Assembly: GCA_035999765.1 (NCBI GenBank) | Contig: CP108521.1 | Coordinates: 10,416,001 to 10,480,000 of the forward strand | DNA: 64,000 bases | Reading direction: 5' to 3' | Origin: Streptomyces sp. NBC_01231 | GTDB lineage: Bacteria; Actinomycetota; Actinomycetes; Streptomycetales; Streptomycetaceae | In this document: positions 52,222 to 61,234 of the stretch, piece after piece | How positions within the stretch are numbered: position 1 is the stretch's first letter | Layout: each line of letters starts with the position of its first letter | Program-made: the position numbers and the translations under genes | The notes under the pieces: model-generated | Databases searched by the model: none | The model's input: only the letters and a program-made list of their open reading frames with translations | What the model was told of the DNA's origin: nothing

Positions 52222-53466
52222 TCAGCGCTTGGCGTTCTCCGGCACCTTGATCTGGCTGTCGCCCCAACTCATGCGGGTCGTCGCCGTGTAGTTCACCGTC
52301 GTGCCCGCGTCGAGCCCCGCCTCCCGGGCCCTGGCCGACGGTGCGACCAGCACGAGCTGCTCGCAGAGCATCCCGCCGGTGGACGGGTCAACGACCAGCC
52401 GCTGCTCCACGCCCCCCAGCGGCGTCTCATACGTGCCGGGGAACGCGACACCGGTGCCCTCGCGCCCCAGCGGATCGGTGACACGCCCCAGCCCCCGGAC
52501 GCCGGGCTGTTCCGCCATCACCCGGTACGCGGCCGCCCGGACAGCGGGCTTCACCGGCATCGTGATGAGATCGGCCGCCTGGCGCAGCACGTAGGCCGTG
52601 CGGTCCTTGATCTCCGCACCGCTGTCCTCCCCGTGCAGCCGCTCCAGCTCTCGGCGCAACTCGCCGCTGCCGGCGGGAAGTTCACGCAGATCCTGGTAGG
52701 TGACGTTGCGCGGGCCGAGGGCGTAGATCTTGTCGTCGGCGTCGGTCCGCATGACCATCGGCCGCCCGGTCCCCATCGTGTACCCGAGCGTGCCGCCTTC
52801 GGCGTTCCCCGTTACCTCGGCCTGCATCGTCTCGGGTGAGCCGGCGGCCCGCCAGCGTGCCGCGTCCGCGTCGGTGCGGGGGGCGGTCACGCCGTGCAGG
52901 CCGGAGACCATCAGGCTCCGGGTTCCCGGGCGCACACCCACCGACCACTCGTCGGTCGACGTGGTGCGAACGGCGAAGAGCTGCCCTTGCTCGCCGACGA
53001 CGTCCACGTCCTCCGAGCGTGTGGTGGTCTGCCAGTACGTCCCGTCGGCGGTCGACGTCTCCGCCTTCTTCGCCACACTGAGCAGTTCGAGGCGGCCGTC
53101 GACGCGGACGTCACCCTGGCCGTGCGACGTGGACGAACCCGGTCCCGCAGCAGCGGCGGAGGACTGCTGGGGCGCGCCCGGGCGCTCGCCCGAAGGATCC
53201 CGGTCGAAAGAGCTCACGACCACCGCGGACGCCGCGACGGCTGCAAGGGCCGCTACGGTCCCGAGCGGCCGGATTCCGCCCCGCAGGCGCCCCGTCACCC
53301 GGAATCCCGCCGCGCGACTGTCCATCCCTCCGGCCAGGATGCGTGCCATGTCCTCACGCTGACGCGGGGAGTCCGCCAGCCTGGACGGGTCCAGTTCGTC
53401 GGGCCGGGCGCCCGCGAGTACCTTCATGACGTCAGGCCGCCCGGACCGTTCGCGGGTGTTCTTCAT
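52222..53466 (-). CDS. CU044_5270-family membrane protein
   Basis: A 414-residue protein with a cytoplasmic N-terminus of about 65 residues, one transmembrane helix near 68-87 (LGTVAALAAVAASAVVVSS) and a large outer domain containing YWQTTTRSEDV, GRPMVMRTDADDK and LVVDPSTGGMLCEQLV. This is the CU044_5270 family, always found next to an ECF sigma gene. It probably acts as the anti-sigma or sensor partner. Its ATG overlaps the sigma stop by four bases. Confidence 0.88.
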   Translation of the reverse strand: MKNTRERSGRPDVMKVLAGARPDELDPSRLADSPRQREDMARILAGGMDSRAAGFRVTGRLRGGIRPLGTVAALAAVAASAVVVSSFDRDPSGERPGAPQQSSAAAAGPGSSTSHGQGDVRVDGRLELLSVAKKAETSTADGTYWQTTTRSEDVDVVGEQGQLFAVRTTSTDEWSVGVRPGTRSLMVSGLHGVTAPRTDADAARWRAAGSPETMQAEVTGNAEGGTLGYTMGTGRPMVMRTDADDKIYALGPRNVTYQDLRELPAGSGELRRELERLHGEDSGAEIKDRTAYVLRQAADLITMPVKPAVRAAAYRVMAEQPGVRGLGRVTDPLGREGTGVAFPGTYETPLGGVEQRLVVDPSTGGMLCEQLVLVAPSARAREAGLDAGTTVNYTATTRMSWGDSQIKVPENAKR

Positions 53467-54119
53467 GTGAGTGCTCCTTTGCGATCAGTGCGGCGCGGGG
53501 CCTGTGCGAGTGGTGCGGAGTCCGTTGTCCGCGCGGATACCGACTTCTGTACGGACGCCGGTTCCGGTACGGGGCCCGGCTCCGGTACAGGTGCTGCTGC
53601 TTCCCGTACGGGCGCCGTAACTTGGTGCGCAGGCTCCAGGGCTTTCTCCAGGCGGCGGCGGGCCCGGTGCAGCCGGACGGTCAGCGTCGCGGTGGTGCAG
53701 CCCAGGACCCGTGCGGCCTGCTTGGCGCTCAGCCCGTGCCAGGCGATGAGCGTCAGCAGTTCCCGGTCGGCGTCGGACAGGCTTGCCAGGGCCTGCAGGG
53801 CGGCTTCCCGATCGGTCACGTCCGCCGCGACGTCGCCGACGTCGGTCCGGGCACTGCTGCTGATGCGCTGTGCCTCCGCGGCGGCGAGGGCGTACTGCTG
53901 GCTGTCCCGGCGACGCAGCTCGCGCACCAGGTTGCGAGCCACTCCCAGAAGCCAGGGCAGCGCGGGTTGCGGAATGTCCCGCACCCGCCGCCAGGCCACG
54001 GTGAACGTCTCGCTGGTGATGTCCTCTCCTACCTGCCGTCCCACCAGGCTCGCGGTGTAGGCGAGGACGCGCGGATAGCACTCCTCGTAGATGTCCCGGA
54101 AGCGTTGGGCATGTGTCAT
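53463..54119 (-). CDS. ECF sigma factor
   Basis: A 218-residue sigma-70 factor. Region 2 is YEECYPRVLAYTASLVGRQ with EDITSETFTVAWRRV; region 4 is LLTLIAWHGLSAKQAARVLG with LTVRLHRARRRL. A 40-residue proline-rich tail follows. It is the first gene of an operon with the CU044_5270 protein (ATGA overlap). ATG at 54119 is preferred over an upstream shadow extension. Confidence 0.93.
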   Translation of the reverse strand: MTHAQRFRDIYEECYPRVLAYTASLVGRQVGEDITSETFTVAWRRVRDIPQPALPWLLGVARNLVRELRRRDSQQYALAAAEAQRISSSARTDVGDVAADVTDREAALQALASLSDADRELLTLIAWHGLSAKQAARVLGCTTATLTVRLHRARRRLEKALEPAHQVTAPVREAAAPVPEPGPVPEPASVQKSVSARTTDSAPLAQAPRRTDRKGALT

Positions 54120-54353
54120 GCGCCGTTCCTCATATCGGCTCTCATGCCTAGCAATGCGCGCAGCGGCCCACTTCTTACAGGGGAGCCGAAATCCCACGGT
54201 GTGGTCCGCATCACGCAGGCCTCCCGCCGGCGCACGGGACGTTACAGGGGGACCAGCGAGCCGGCTGCCGGCCGCTGCCGCCTATCCCCACATCACCGTG
54301 CAGGTACTGCACTTCGAACAGGGCGACACCTCAGCCCGACCGAAACGGTGTGG

Positions 54354-54774
54354 TCAGAGAGGGGAGACCGGGTCCTTGAACGAACGCAGGTCGGCCACGG
54401 CGAGGGTCTGCTCCGCGCCATGCGCCTCGAAGGTGCCCATGCGCTGGAAACCGAGGCCGGTGGCGAGCTTGAGTGAGCGCGCGTTGGCCGTCTGGGTCAC
54501 CACCAGGACCGGCTGGTCCGGCAGCTCACCGGCGGCAGCGCGCAGCAGGGCCGTGGCGGCCTCGAATGCCGGCCCAGCGCCCCAACTGCCGCGCTGGAGC
54601 AGAGCCTCCGCGCCTTCGACGACACTACGAGGCCGGTGGGCCACCGAGGTGTGCACGGACCTGTGGATCGGTCTGGAGCTCGATGAGGCCGTCGATGTCG
54701 GCGGCCAGCGCTTTTCGCAGCCGGACACGATCCGTGATGATCTCCGTGGCAGACAGCGTGGGTAATGAGTCCAT
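54354..54774 (-). pseudogene. GNAT acetyltransferase remnant (frameshifted)
   Basis: ATG at 54774 opens MDSLPTLSATEIITDR and a normal GNAT start to VRAHLGGPP, then TAG after 50 codons. The other half, LLQRGSWGAGPAFEAA, VLVVTQTANARSLKLATGLGFQ and MGTFEAHGAEQ, lies in another frame, and the middle of the domain seems shortened. One codon near the start is TTA. Confidence 0.75.
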
Positions 54775-54937
54775 GCGCTCCATTGTCCCGGCTCGCCGGT
54801 TCGAGTCACCTGCTCGGCCCCGGTGTCCTACCCCTGACCAGAGCGCGGGGTAGCGGTCGTTGAATGAGCGCTCGAGTCGGTCGGCTGTTGACCCTCGACA
54901 TGGTGGAGGGCGCAGAGTTCTGGGTGTGGAGAGCGAG

Positions 54938-56020
54938 ATGCGCAGTATTGGTGAGATGGCCCGGGACAGCGGACTGAGTGTGAGTGCCCTGCGGTTCTAC
55001 GACGGTGCCGGCGTGCTGGTTCCGGCCTGGGTGGATCCGGTTACCGGCTACCGCTGGTACGGCCCCGAACAGCTGGAAGAGGCCAGGTTACTGGCCCGGC
55101 TGCGGCGGGCGGGCATGCCGTTGGCGGACATTCGGCTGGTACTGGCCGGCTGGTCCAGCCAGGACACCGACCTGGTGCGGAAGCTGCTTCAGGCGCATCT
55201 GCGCCGTCTTGAACTGGGACTGTCCGATGCCCGCAGTGAGTTCTCCACGCTCCGAGCGCTACTCGAATGCAGGGAGAATTCCATGACCATGCTCCGCACC
55301 GCCACCGTCCGGCTGGCTGTCTCCGCGCCTGAGCTGGCCGCCGCGTTGGACGCGGTCCGCTTCGCCGCCAGTTCCGATCCGGAGCTGCCGATGCTGGGCG
55401 GTGTCCTGTTCGACATCGAGGGTGAGGCGCTCCATGTGGTGGCCACCGACCGGTACCGGATGGCTGTCGGACATGCCGCTACCACCGGGCATGACGGGAC
55501 CCGTGTGCAGGTCATCGTCCCGTCCCCGCTCGCCGACGCGATGCGGGCGCTGTTGAGCGACGACGCGTCCGTCCAGCTTGTTGTGGAGGGTGACCGCGTC
55601 GCCTTGGAGACGGGGGACCGTCAGGTGGCAGGCCAGTGCCTTGATCACGACTTCCCTGATTACCGTCGCCTCGTCCGCATGCCGGCAGGGCACCGTGCGC
55701 TCATCGATGTCGAGGCCTTTCGGGAGGCGGTGGAAACCGGTCCCGTCCGTGCAAGCGAGGTACGCGAGCAGGACGGTGTTTCCTTCGACCTCAGTGTGCT
55801 CAAGGTGACGGCTGACGGCGTGGTGACCGTCTGCGAAGACGTTGACGACGACCCGGACCACGTCGCCGTCAACCGGGAGTTCCTCCTGCACGCCCTCGCC
55901 GCCGGAGCCCGGGACCAGCTGGTCCTGGAGTTCGGCGCTGCTACGGCGCCCCTGGCGATCCGCCGGACCGACACCGAGGACACCTTTTCGATCCTGATGC
56001 CTGTTCGCCTGGAGAACTGA
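54938..56020 (+). CDS. MerR HTH fused to a DNA sliding-clamp (DnaN-like) domain
   Basis: A 360-residue fusion. Residues 1-105 form a MerR winged helix (MRSIGEMARDSGLSVSALRF, GYRWYGPEQLEEARLL) with a dimer coil. From about 115 on the sequence follows the middle and C-terminal domains of bacterial beta clamp: FAASSDPELPMLGGVLFD, LHVVATDRYRMAV, PDYRRLVR, and it ends LIMPVRL-like in FSILMPVRLEN as DnaN does. The first clamp domain is absent. Codon 51 is TTA (55088-55090), so bldA control is expected. ATG at 54938 has GGAGAG upstream; GTG at 54926 is possible. Confidence 0.88.
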   Translation: MRSIGEMARDSGLSVSALRFYDGAGVLVPAWVDPVTGYRWYGPEQLEEARLLARLRRAGMPLADIRLVLAGWSSQDTDLVRKLLQAHLRRLELGLSDARSEFSTLRALLECRENSMTMLRTATVRLAVSAPELAAALDAVRFAASSDPELPMLGGVLFDIEGEALHVVATDRYRMAVGHAATTGHDGTRVQVIVPSPLADAMRALLSDDASVQLVVEGDRVALETGDRQVAGQCLDHDFPDYRRLVRMPAGHRALIDVEAFREAVETGPVRASEVREQDGVSFDLSVLKVTADGVVTVCEDVDDDPDHVAVNREFLLHALAAGARDQLVLEFGAATAPLAIRRTDTEDTFSILMPVRLEN

Positions 56021-56124
56021 CCACGGGGCGGGGCCAGTCGCCGCTGACGGTCAACTGGGGACCGAGGTCAAGGCGCTGCTGTCGTGGTCCTTGGACTCGG
56101 CTCCGGCAGTGCGGGCCGGGACAG

Positions 56125-57078
56125 TCATGGGGAAGTCAACAAGGACTCTCCCGTGGAGGCCGAACGCTCCGCTGTCTCTGCCCGGTACTGCCCCGGGGTA
56201 GTACCGAATTCCCGGCTGAAGGCGTGGGAGAGGGCGTAGGGGGTGCCGTATCCGACGCGGCGAGCGATGGTGGCCAGCGGGTCCGGGGTGTCGCGGAGGA
56301 GGGTGGCGGCGAAGGTCAGGCGCCACCAGGTGAGGTACGCCATCGGCGGGCGGCCGACCAGGGTGGTGAAGCGGCGCGCCAGGGTGGCGCGGGACACGCC
56401 TGCCTCGGCGGCCAGGCTGTCGTTGGTCCACGGGGCGGCCGGGTCCGAGTGCAACGCCCGGAGGGCGGCGGCCGCCACGGGGTCGCCCAACACGGTCGAC
56501 CAGGTGCCGTCCGTGCCCTGGGCTGCCCAGGAGCGGATCATATAGACGAGGAGGAGGTCGAGCAGGCTGGGCACCGCGATGCAGGAGCCGGGGCCTTGTG
56601 CGCCCAGCTCGTGGCCCAGCAGGTCGACGGCGGCGCGCAGTTCGGGATGGGCGCCCACTCGGTTCGGCAGGTGGACGACCTTCGGCAGTTCCGCCATGAG
56701 CGGGTGCATGCGACTGCGGTCGAGCCGGTACTTGCCGCACAGCATCTGTACCTCGCCGGAGGCGGCTCGCGGCCCGCGTGGCCCCCTCTCCTCGACCCAT
56801 CGCTCAAATGCCACCGCCTGTTCGACGGTCGTCGCGTCGGCGGGAGCGTCGGCGATCACATGTCCCGTGCCGTGCGGCAGCAGCACCACGTCACCCGCGC
56901 CGAGTGAGACGGGAGAGCCACCGTCGGGCAGCAGCCAACAGCTGCCCTCCAGCAGCACATGGAAGCCCGCACCGTCGTACGGAGCGAGCCGCGTGCACCA
57001 GCTCCCGCTGATCCGCACCCGGTTCGAGGAAGGACGCCCGATGCGTACCGCCGAGACTGCGTCGCTCACCACATCCAT
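56125..57078 (-). CDS. AraC-family regulator with cupin domain
   Basis: A 317-residue protein. The N-terminal cupin (about 25-110) has GAGFHVLLEGSCWLL and LGAGDVVLLPHGTGH; the C-terminal part has two AraC HTHs with LAAEAGVSRATLARRF and ARRVGYGTPYALSHAFSREF, then GTTPGQYR. It is divergent from the metallo-hydrolase gene, its probable target. Confidence 0.92.
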   Translation of the reverse strand: MDVVSDAVSAVRIGRPSSNRVRISGSWCTRLAPYDGAGFHVLLEGSCWLLPDGGSPVSLGAGDVVLLPHGTGHVIADAPADATTVEQAVAFERWVEERGPRGPRAASGEVQMLCGKYRLDRSRMHPLMAELPKVVHLPNRVGAHPELRAAVDLLGHELGAQGPGSCIAVPSLLDLLLVYMIRSWAAQGTDGTWSTVLGDPVAAAALRALHSDPAAPWTNDSLAAEAGVSRATLARRFTTLVGRPPMAYLTWWRLTFAATLLRDTPDPLATIARRVGYGTPYALSHAFSREFGTTPGQYRAETAERSASTGESLLTSP

Positions 57079-57107
57079 CGGGGCAGGGTATCAATAGCGT
57101 CAGCGGT

Positions 57108-57123
57108 GATACGGATGCGTATC
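57108..57123. promoter_or_regulatory. Palindrome in the AraC/metallo-hydrolase promoter region
   Basis: GATACG and CGTATC flank GATG. The site lies between the two divergent starts, 55 bases before the hydrolase ATG and 30 bases before the regulator ATG. Confidence 0.5.
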
Positions 57124-57178
57124 CGATTGAGCAAAACAGGCATTGAGAGGCTCACCTCTCCTTCCTAGGGTCGACGGC

Positions 57179-58099
57179 ATGAAGAGTGAGAGTGTGCAGA
57201 GCATCGTGCTCGGCGAGGTCGAGATCACCCGAGTCGTCGAGTGGCAAGGGGCGTTCGTGCCCGCTCGCGGCCTGGTTCCGGACTCCGGTGCGCAGGTGTG
57301 GAAGGGCAACGAGGGCTGGCTGGCGCCGGATCACTGGGAACCGGACAGCGACAGGGCGGTGATCGCGCTGCAGACCTGGGTGCTGCGCAGCGGCGGACGG
57401 ACCGTCTTGGTCGACACCGGGGTGGGGAACGGGCGGGAGCGGCCCGGCTCTGCTCAGTTTCACCACTGGCAGGGCGATTTCCTGGGTGGGCTGGCGCGGG
57501 TCGGAGTCCGGCCGGAGGACGTCGACATCGTCGTCAACACCCACGTCCACGGTGATCACGTCGGGTGGAACACCGTGGGTGTGGACGGAGGTTGGGAGCC
57601 CACGTTCCCCAACGCGCAGTACCTCATCCCGGCCGCGGACGACTTCCACTTCGGCCCGGACAACGGGTATGGGAACGGCCGCAGGGAGGATGACCGGCTG
57701 ATCTACGAGGACAGCATCGCGCCCGTCCACCGGGCCGGGCAGAGCGTCCTGTGGGACGGCACCCACCGTATCGACGAGTACCTCACTCTGGAGTCTGCGC
57801 CAGGCCACACGCCCGGCTCGTCCGTACTCCGGCTCGCATCCGGGAGTGACCGGGCGGTCTTCGTCGGCGATCTTCTGCACAGCCCGGTACAGGTCCTCAC
57901 ACCCTCCTGCAACAGTTGCTTCTGTCTGGATGCGGAACAAGCAGTGGCCAGCCGCCGTCGGGTCCTCGAACGCGCAGCTGTCGAGAGGGAGTTGGTCGTC
58001 CCGGCACATTTCGGTGGGGCGGGTGCCGTGGAAGTGCGGCAAGAGGGCGGCGGGTTCACCCTCGGACGGTGGGCGTCCTACGGTACTGAGGTTGTTTAG
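57179..58099 (+). CDS. MBL-fold metallo-hydrolase
   Basis: A 306-residue metallo-beta-lactamase-fold enzyme. The metal motif is NTHVHGDHVGWN, with later ligands in SAPGHTPGSS, FVGDLLHSPV and VPAHFGG. The form is that of quorum-quenching or detoxifying hydrolases, but the substrate is open. ATG at 57179. It is divergent from the AraC regulator. Confidence 0.92.
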   Translation: MKSESVQSIVLGEVEITRVVEWQGAFVPARGLVPDSGAQVWKGNEGWLAPDHWEPDSDRAVIALQTWVLRSGGRTVLVDTGVGNGRERPGSAQFHHWQGDFLGGLARVGVRPEDVDIVVNTHVHGDHVGWNTVGVDGGWEPTFPNAQYLIPAADDFHFGPDNGYGNGRREDDRLIYEDSIAPVHRAGQSVLWDGTHRIDEYLTLESAPGHTPGSSVLRLASGSDRAVFVGDLLHSPVQVLTPSCNSCFCLDAEQAVASRRRVLERAAVERELVVPAHFGGAGAVEVRQEGGGFTLGRWASYGTEVV

Positions 58100-58160
58100 C
58101 CGGACGGTGCCGCCTGCGCCCGATGCACCCGGTGACGATCGATCACCGGCACCGTCCCAC

Positions 58161-59060
58161 TCAGGCCGTCGCCTGATCGTCGACGGGGATGTTCAGCCGG
58201 TCGGCCAATGAGGTGAGGGCGGTGCCGAGGGGGAGTGCGACCCGGGTGAGGGCGTGCTGGTCGCCCCGGGTCGGGTCCCGATTGACGATCAGTACCGGCG
58301 TCCCGGCCAGGGCCGCCTGGCGGACGAACCGCAACCCCGACATCACCGTGAGTGAGGATCCCAGAACCAGCAGCGAGGACGCCTCCCGGACCAGCGTGCG
58401 GCAGTGCTCGACCCGCTGCGGCGGAACGGCTTCGCCGAAGAACACCACGTCCGGTTTGAGGATGCCGCCGCAGACCGTGCAGGGCACCAAGCGGAAGTCC
58501 TTGACCTGTTCGTCGGTGAGGTCGGCGTCACCGTCCGGGTTGATTCCGGCGGCGACCGGCTCGAAGCCGATATTGGCCTCCTCCAGCCGTCGGGCGAGTT
58601 CGCGGCGAGGGGTAAGGGCGCCGCAGGACAGGCAGACGACCCGGGCCAGGCTTCCGTGAAGTTCGACGACGCCCTCGCTGCCGGCGGTCTGGTGCAGGCC
58701 GTCGACGTTCTGGGTGATCACCCCCGAGAGCAGGCCGTGCCGCCCGAACGCGGCGACCGCCCGGTGCCCGGCGTTGGGGCGGGCGCGACCGAAGGTGCGC
58801 CAGCCGAGGTGGCTGCGCGCCCAGTACCGCCGCCGGGCCTGGGCGCTGGCGGTGAAGTCCTGGTAGGTCATCGGGGTGTGCCGGCTCAGGCTCCCGCCAT
58901 CGCCCCGGTAGTCGGGGATGCCCGACTCCGTGGAGAGACCCGCCCCGCTGAGAACCACCACACCGCCGGAGCCCAGCGCATCGGCGACCGGCTCCAGATC
59001 CGTGGTGCCCGGCGGCAGGTCCGCGGCAGGGGTCCAGCTCAGTGTGGGGCGCATGCGCAT
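58161..59060 (-). CDS. Sir2-family NAD-dependent protein deacetylase
   Basis: A 299-residue sirtuin. [15 protein letters not shown] binds [15 protein letters not shown] and ELHGSL hold the catalytic Asn-Asp and His, two CxxC pairs (CLSC, CTVC) bind zinc, and VVFFGEAVP and VLGSSLTV complete the fold. It would remove acyl groups from lysines, for example on acetyl-CoA synthetase. ATG at 59060; another ATG is six bases on. Confidence 0.95.
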   Translation of the reverse strand: MRMRPTLSWTPAADLPPGTTDLEPVADALGSGGVVVLSGAGLSTESGIPDYRGDGGSLSRHTPMTYQDFTASAQARRRYWARSHLGWRTFGRARPNAGHRAVAAFGRHGLLSGVITQNVDGLHQTAGSEGVVELHGSLARVVCLSCGALTPRRELARRLEEANIGFEPVAAGINPDGDADLTDEQVKDFRLVPCTVCGGILKPDVVFFGEAVPPQRVEHCRTLVREASSLLVLGSSLTVMSGLRFVRQAALAGTPVLIVNRDPTRGDQHALTRVALPLGTALTSLADRLNIPVDDQATA

Positions 59061-59218
59061 GCCGCCAGGATACGGAACGGGCTGCCACCGCCCGGTTCTG
59101 CCGCGATTCCACCGTCGGGTGGTGTGCTGCTTCCGCGAGGGCGGAGGCGTTCCGTGTTCAGCCGGTTGACCGGCATCCGCGGCACCAGGGGCAGCGACCA
59201 CCGTGAGGGAGAAGCCCA

Positions 59219-59407
59219 GTGAACCTGCCCGCCCTGCCGGCGAGGCTTGACCGAGCAGGCAGCCGACGCCACGACACAGCCTGCCGCCTGCTGCGGCCGC
59301 CCTCGATCCGGCGCGGGTTCAACGAGGTCGCCGGCAGAGTGGTCATGGACCGGATGGCCTACCGCGGCTTCCTCACCGAGCTGCCGATCAGTTCCCGTCG
59401 AGGATGA
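59219..59407 (+). pseudogene. IstB-like transposition helper remnant
   Basis: Sixty-two codons survive. DTACRLLRPPSIRRGFNEVA and DRMAYRGFLTELPI match the N-terminal region of IstB-like ATPases from IS21-type elements. The ATPase domain is missing; the frame ends in the GMC gene. No inverted repeats found. Confidence 0.6.
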
Positions 59408-60989
59408 GGTCGGAGGCCCGCCAGGCCATGGCCATGATCGGCGCGTTGAGATTGCCGGACACCATCGTCGGCATGACCGAGCAGTCGACGACTCGCAGGC
59501 CCTCGATGCCGCGCACGCGCAGTTGAGGGTCGACGACATCGTCCTCGGCCGGCCCCATGGCGCAGGTGCCGATGGCGTGGTAGCCGCAGCGCCCGTGATC
59601 GAGGCCCGCGTCGATGATCTCCTGGTCCTCCCGTACCGAGGGGCCCGGCAGGGTTTCGGCCGCTATCCGCCCGGCGATCGGCTCGGTCTCGAAGAGTTCA
59701 CGCATCCTGCGGAACAGGGCGGTTCCCACGGTGCGGTCGTGGTCGGAGCCGTAGTAGTTCGCCGTGATGGTGAGGGGTGCCTCGGGGTCCGCCGAGGCGA
59801 TGTGCAAACTTCCCTCGGCGGTGGGGCGCAGGATGTAACCGAGGCCCATGACACCGGGCTCGCGTTCGACACCCGTCTCCTTGCCGGGGGTCTCCGGCGT
59901 CAGGGACACCGGCGCCATCAGCAACTGGGCGTCCGGGCGGTCGATTTCGGGACGGCTCTTGAAGAAGGCGATCACGTCGAAGGCGGGCGCGGCCAGTGGA
60001 CCACGGCGGGTCGCGAGGTAGCGCACACCGGACAGGCCCTGTCGCAGTGGGGTACTCAGTGCCTTGTTGTAGCCGAGGTTGTCCTTGAGCCGGTACTGGA
60101 CGACGAAGCAGCGGTGCTCGCGCATCCTGCCACCGACGTGCGGGCTGTCGACGAGGACATCGACGCCCGCCGACTTGAGCGTCTCAGCCGGGCCGATGCC
60201 CGAGAGTTGCAGGATCTTGGGCGTGGAGATGCTGCCTGCGGAGAGGATCACCTCGCGTCGGGCGCGGAAGTCGCTCTCCTGGTCCTTACCGCGGGTCCGT
60301 ACGCCGACGGCCCTGCCGTTCTCGGTCAGGACTCGGGCGACGAGGGTGTCCACCGACACGGTCAGGTTCGGCCGGTGTTCGACCGGGTGCAGGAAGGCTC
60401 GGGCGGCGCTGAACCGCTGTCCGTTCTTGATGGTGGCCATGGAGTAGCCGATGCGTTCGTCGTCGCTCGCGTTGAGGTCGTCGGTGCGGGCCCAGCCGAG
60501 TCCGGTTCCGGCGGCGATCGCCTCCTCACAGAGCCGTTCCGGCTTGGGCGCGGTCGAGATGTGCAGCGGCCCGCCCTCGCCCCGGACCTCGGAGGCGCCG
60601 AGTGCGTTGTCCTCGATCCGTTTGAAGGCCGGGAGCATGGTGTCCCAGCCCCAGCCGGGGTTGCCGAGCCGCTCCAGTTCGTCGTAGTCGGCGCGGTCCC
60701 CGCGGTTGTAGACCATGCCGTTGACGGAACTCGATCCCCCCAGCGTCCGGCCCCGGGCCCAGTACTCGACCCGCCGGGTCGGGCCCACCGGCTCGACCGG
60801 GTAGTGCCAGGCGTAGCGGGGGTCGCCCAGGAGCTTGCCGAAGCCCTTGGGCATTTTGATCAGCGGAGTGGAGTCCCTTCCCCCCGCCTCGATCAACAAC
60901 ACGGTCGTCCCAGGGTCCTCGGACAGACGGTTGGCGAGCACGCATCCCGCCGAACCGGCACCCACCACGATGTAGTCGAACGTCGTCAT
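59388..60989 (-). CDS. GMC-family FAD-dependent oxidoreductase
   Basis: A 533-residue glucose-methanol-choline oxidoreductase. VVGAGSAGCVLANRLSED binds FAD, GRTLGGSSSVNGMVYNRG is GMC signature 1 and AGSISTPKILQLSGIGP signature 2. The active-site region GYHAIGTCAMG and VSGNLNAPIMAMAWR give the catalytic His and Asn. The type is close to choline or alcohol dehydrogenases, but the substrate is unknown. It is divergent from the kinase gene. Confidence 0.93.
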   Translation of the reverse strand: MTTFDYIVVGAGSAGCVLANRLSEDPGTTVLLIEAGGRDSTPLIKMPKGFGKLLGDPRYAWHYPVEPVGPTRRVEYWARGRTLGGSSSVNGMVYNRGDRADYDELERLGNPGWGWDTMLPAFKRIEDNALGASEVRGEGGPLHISTAPKPERLCEEAIAAGTGLGWARTDDLNASDDERIGYSMATIKNGQRFSAARAFLHPVEHRPNLTVSVDTLVARVLTENGRAVGVRTRGKDQESDFRARREVILSAGSISTPKILQLSGIGPAETLKSAGVDVLVDSPHVGGRMREHRCFVVQYRLKDNLGYNKALSTPLRQGLSGVRYLATRRGPLAAPAFDVIAFFKSRPEIDRPDAQLLMAPVSLTPETPGKETGVEREPGVMGLGYILRPTAEGSLHIASADPEAPLTITANYYGSDHDRTVGTALFRRMRELFETEPIAGRIAAETLPGPSVREDQEIIDAGLDHGRCGYHAIGTCAMGPAEDDVVDPQLRVRGIEGLRVVDCSVMPTMVSGNLNAPIMAMAWRASDLILDGN

Positions 60990-61108
60990 CCGTACTCCCT
61001 GCCCGACAGAGCCTCGGCCGACCGCTGTTCAGGGACCGGTCCATGGCTGATCGCAGCCCGGCCGAAGGCCAGGAGGGCCAGCACAGAGCCCGTACGGCTA
61101 ACGGTACA

Positions 61109-61135
61109 TTGAGTTAAATCTATTGGATATATCAA
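61109..61135. promoter_or_regulatory. AT-rich promoter/operator region between GMC and kinase genes
   Basis: A 27-base AT-rich block bounded by TTGA and TCAA, with TTAAATC and GATATA inside. It stands out from its GC-rich flanks and lies about 120 bases before each gene start. Confidence 0.35.
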
Positions 61136-61234
61136 GGGCCTGGCGGTGCAGCACCGCGGGCCGGCTTCCGTTCGAACCGGTAGTGTCTCCGTCGCGCAGG
61201 GCAAGCTGACGCACACGGGGAGAGCGGGGCACGG

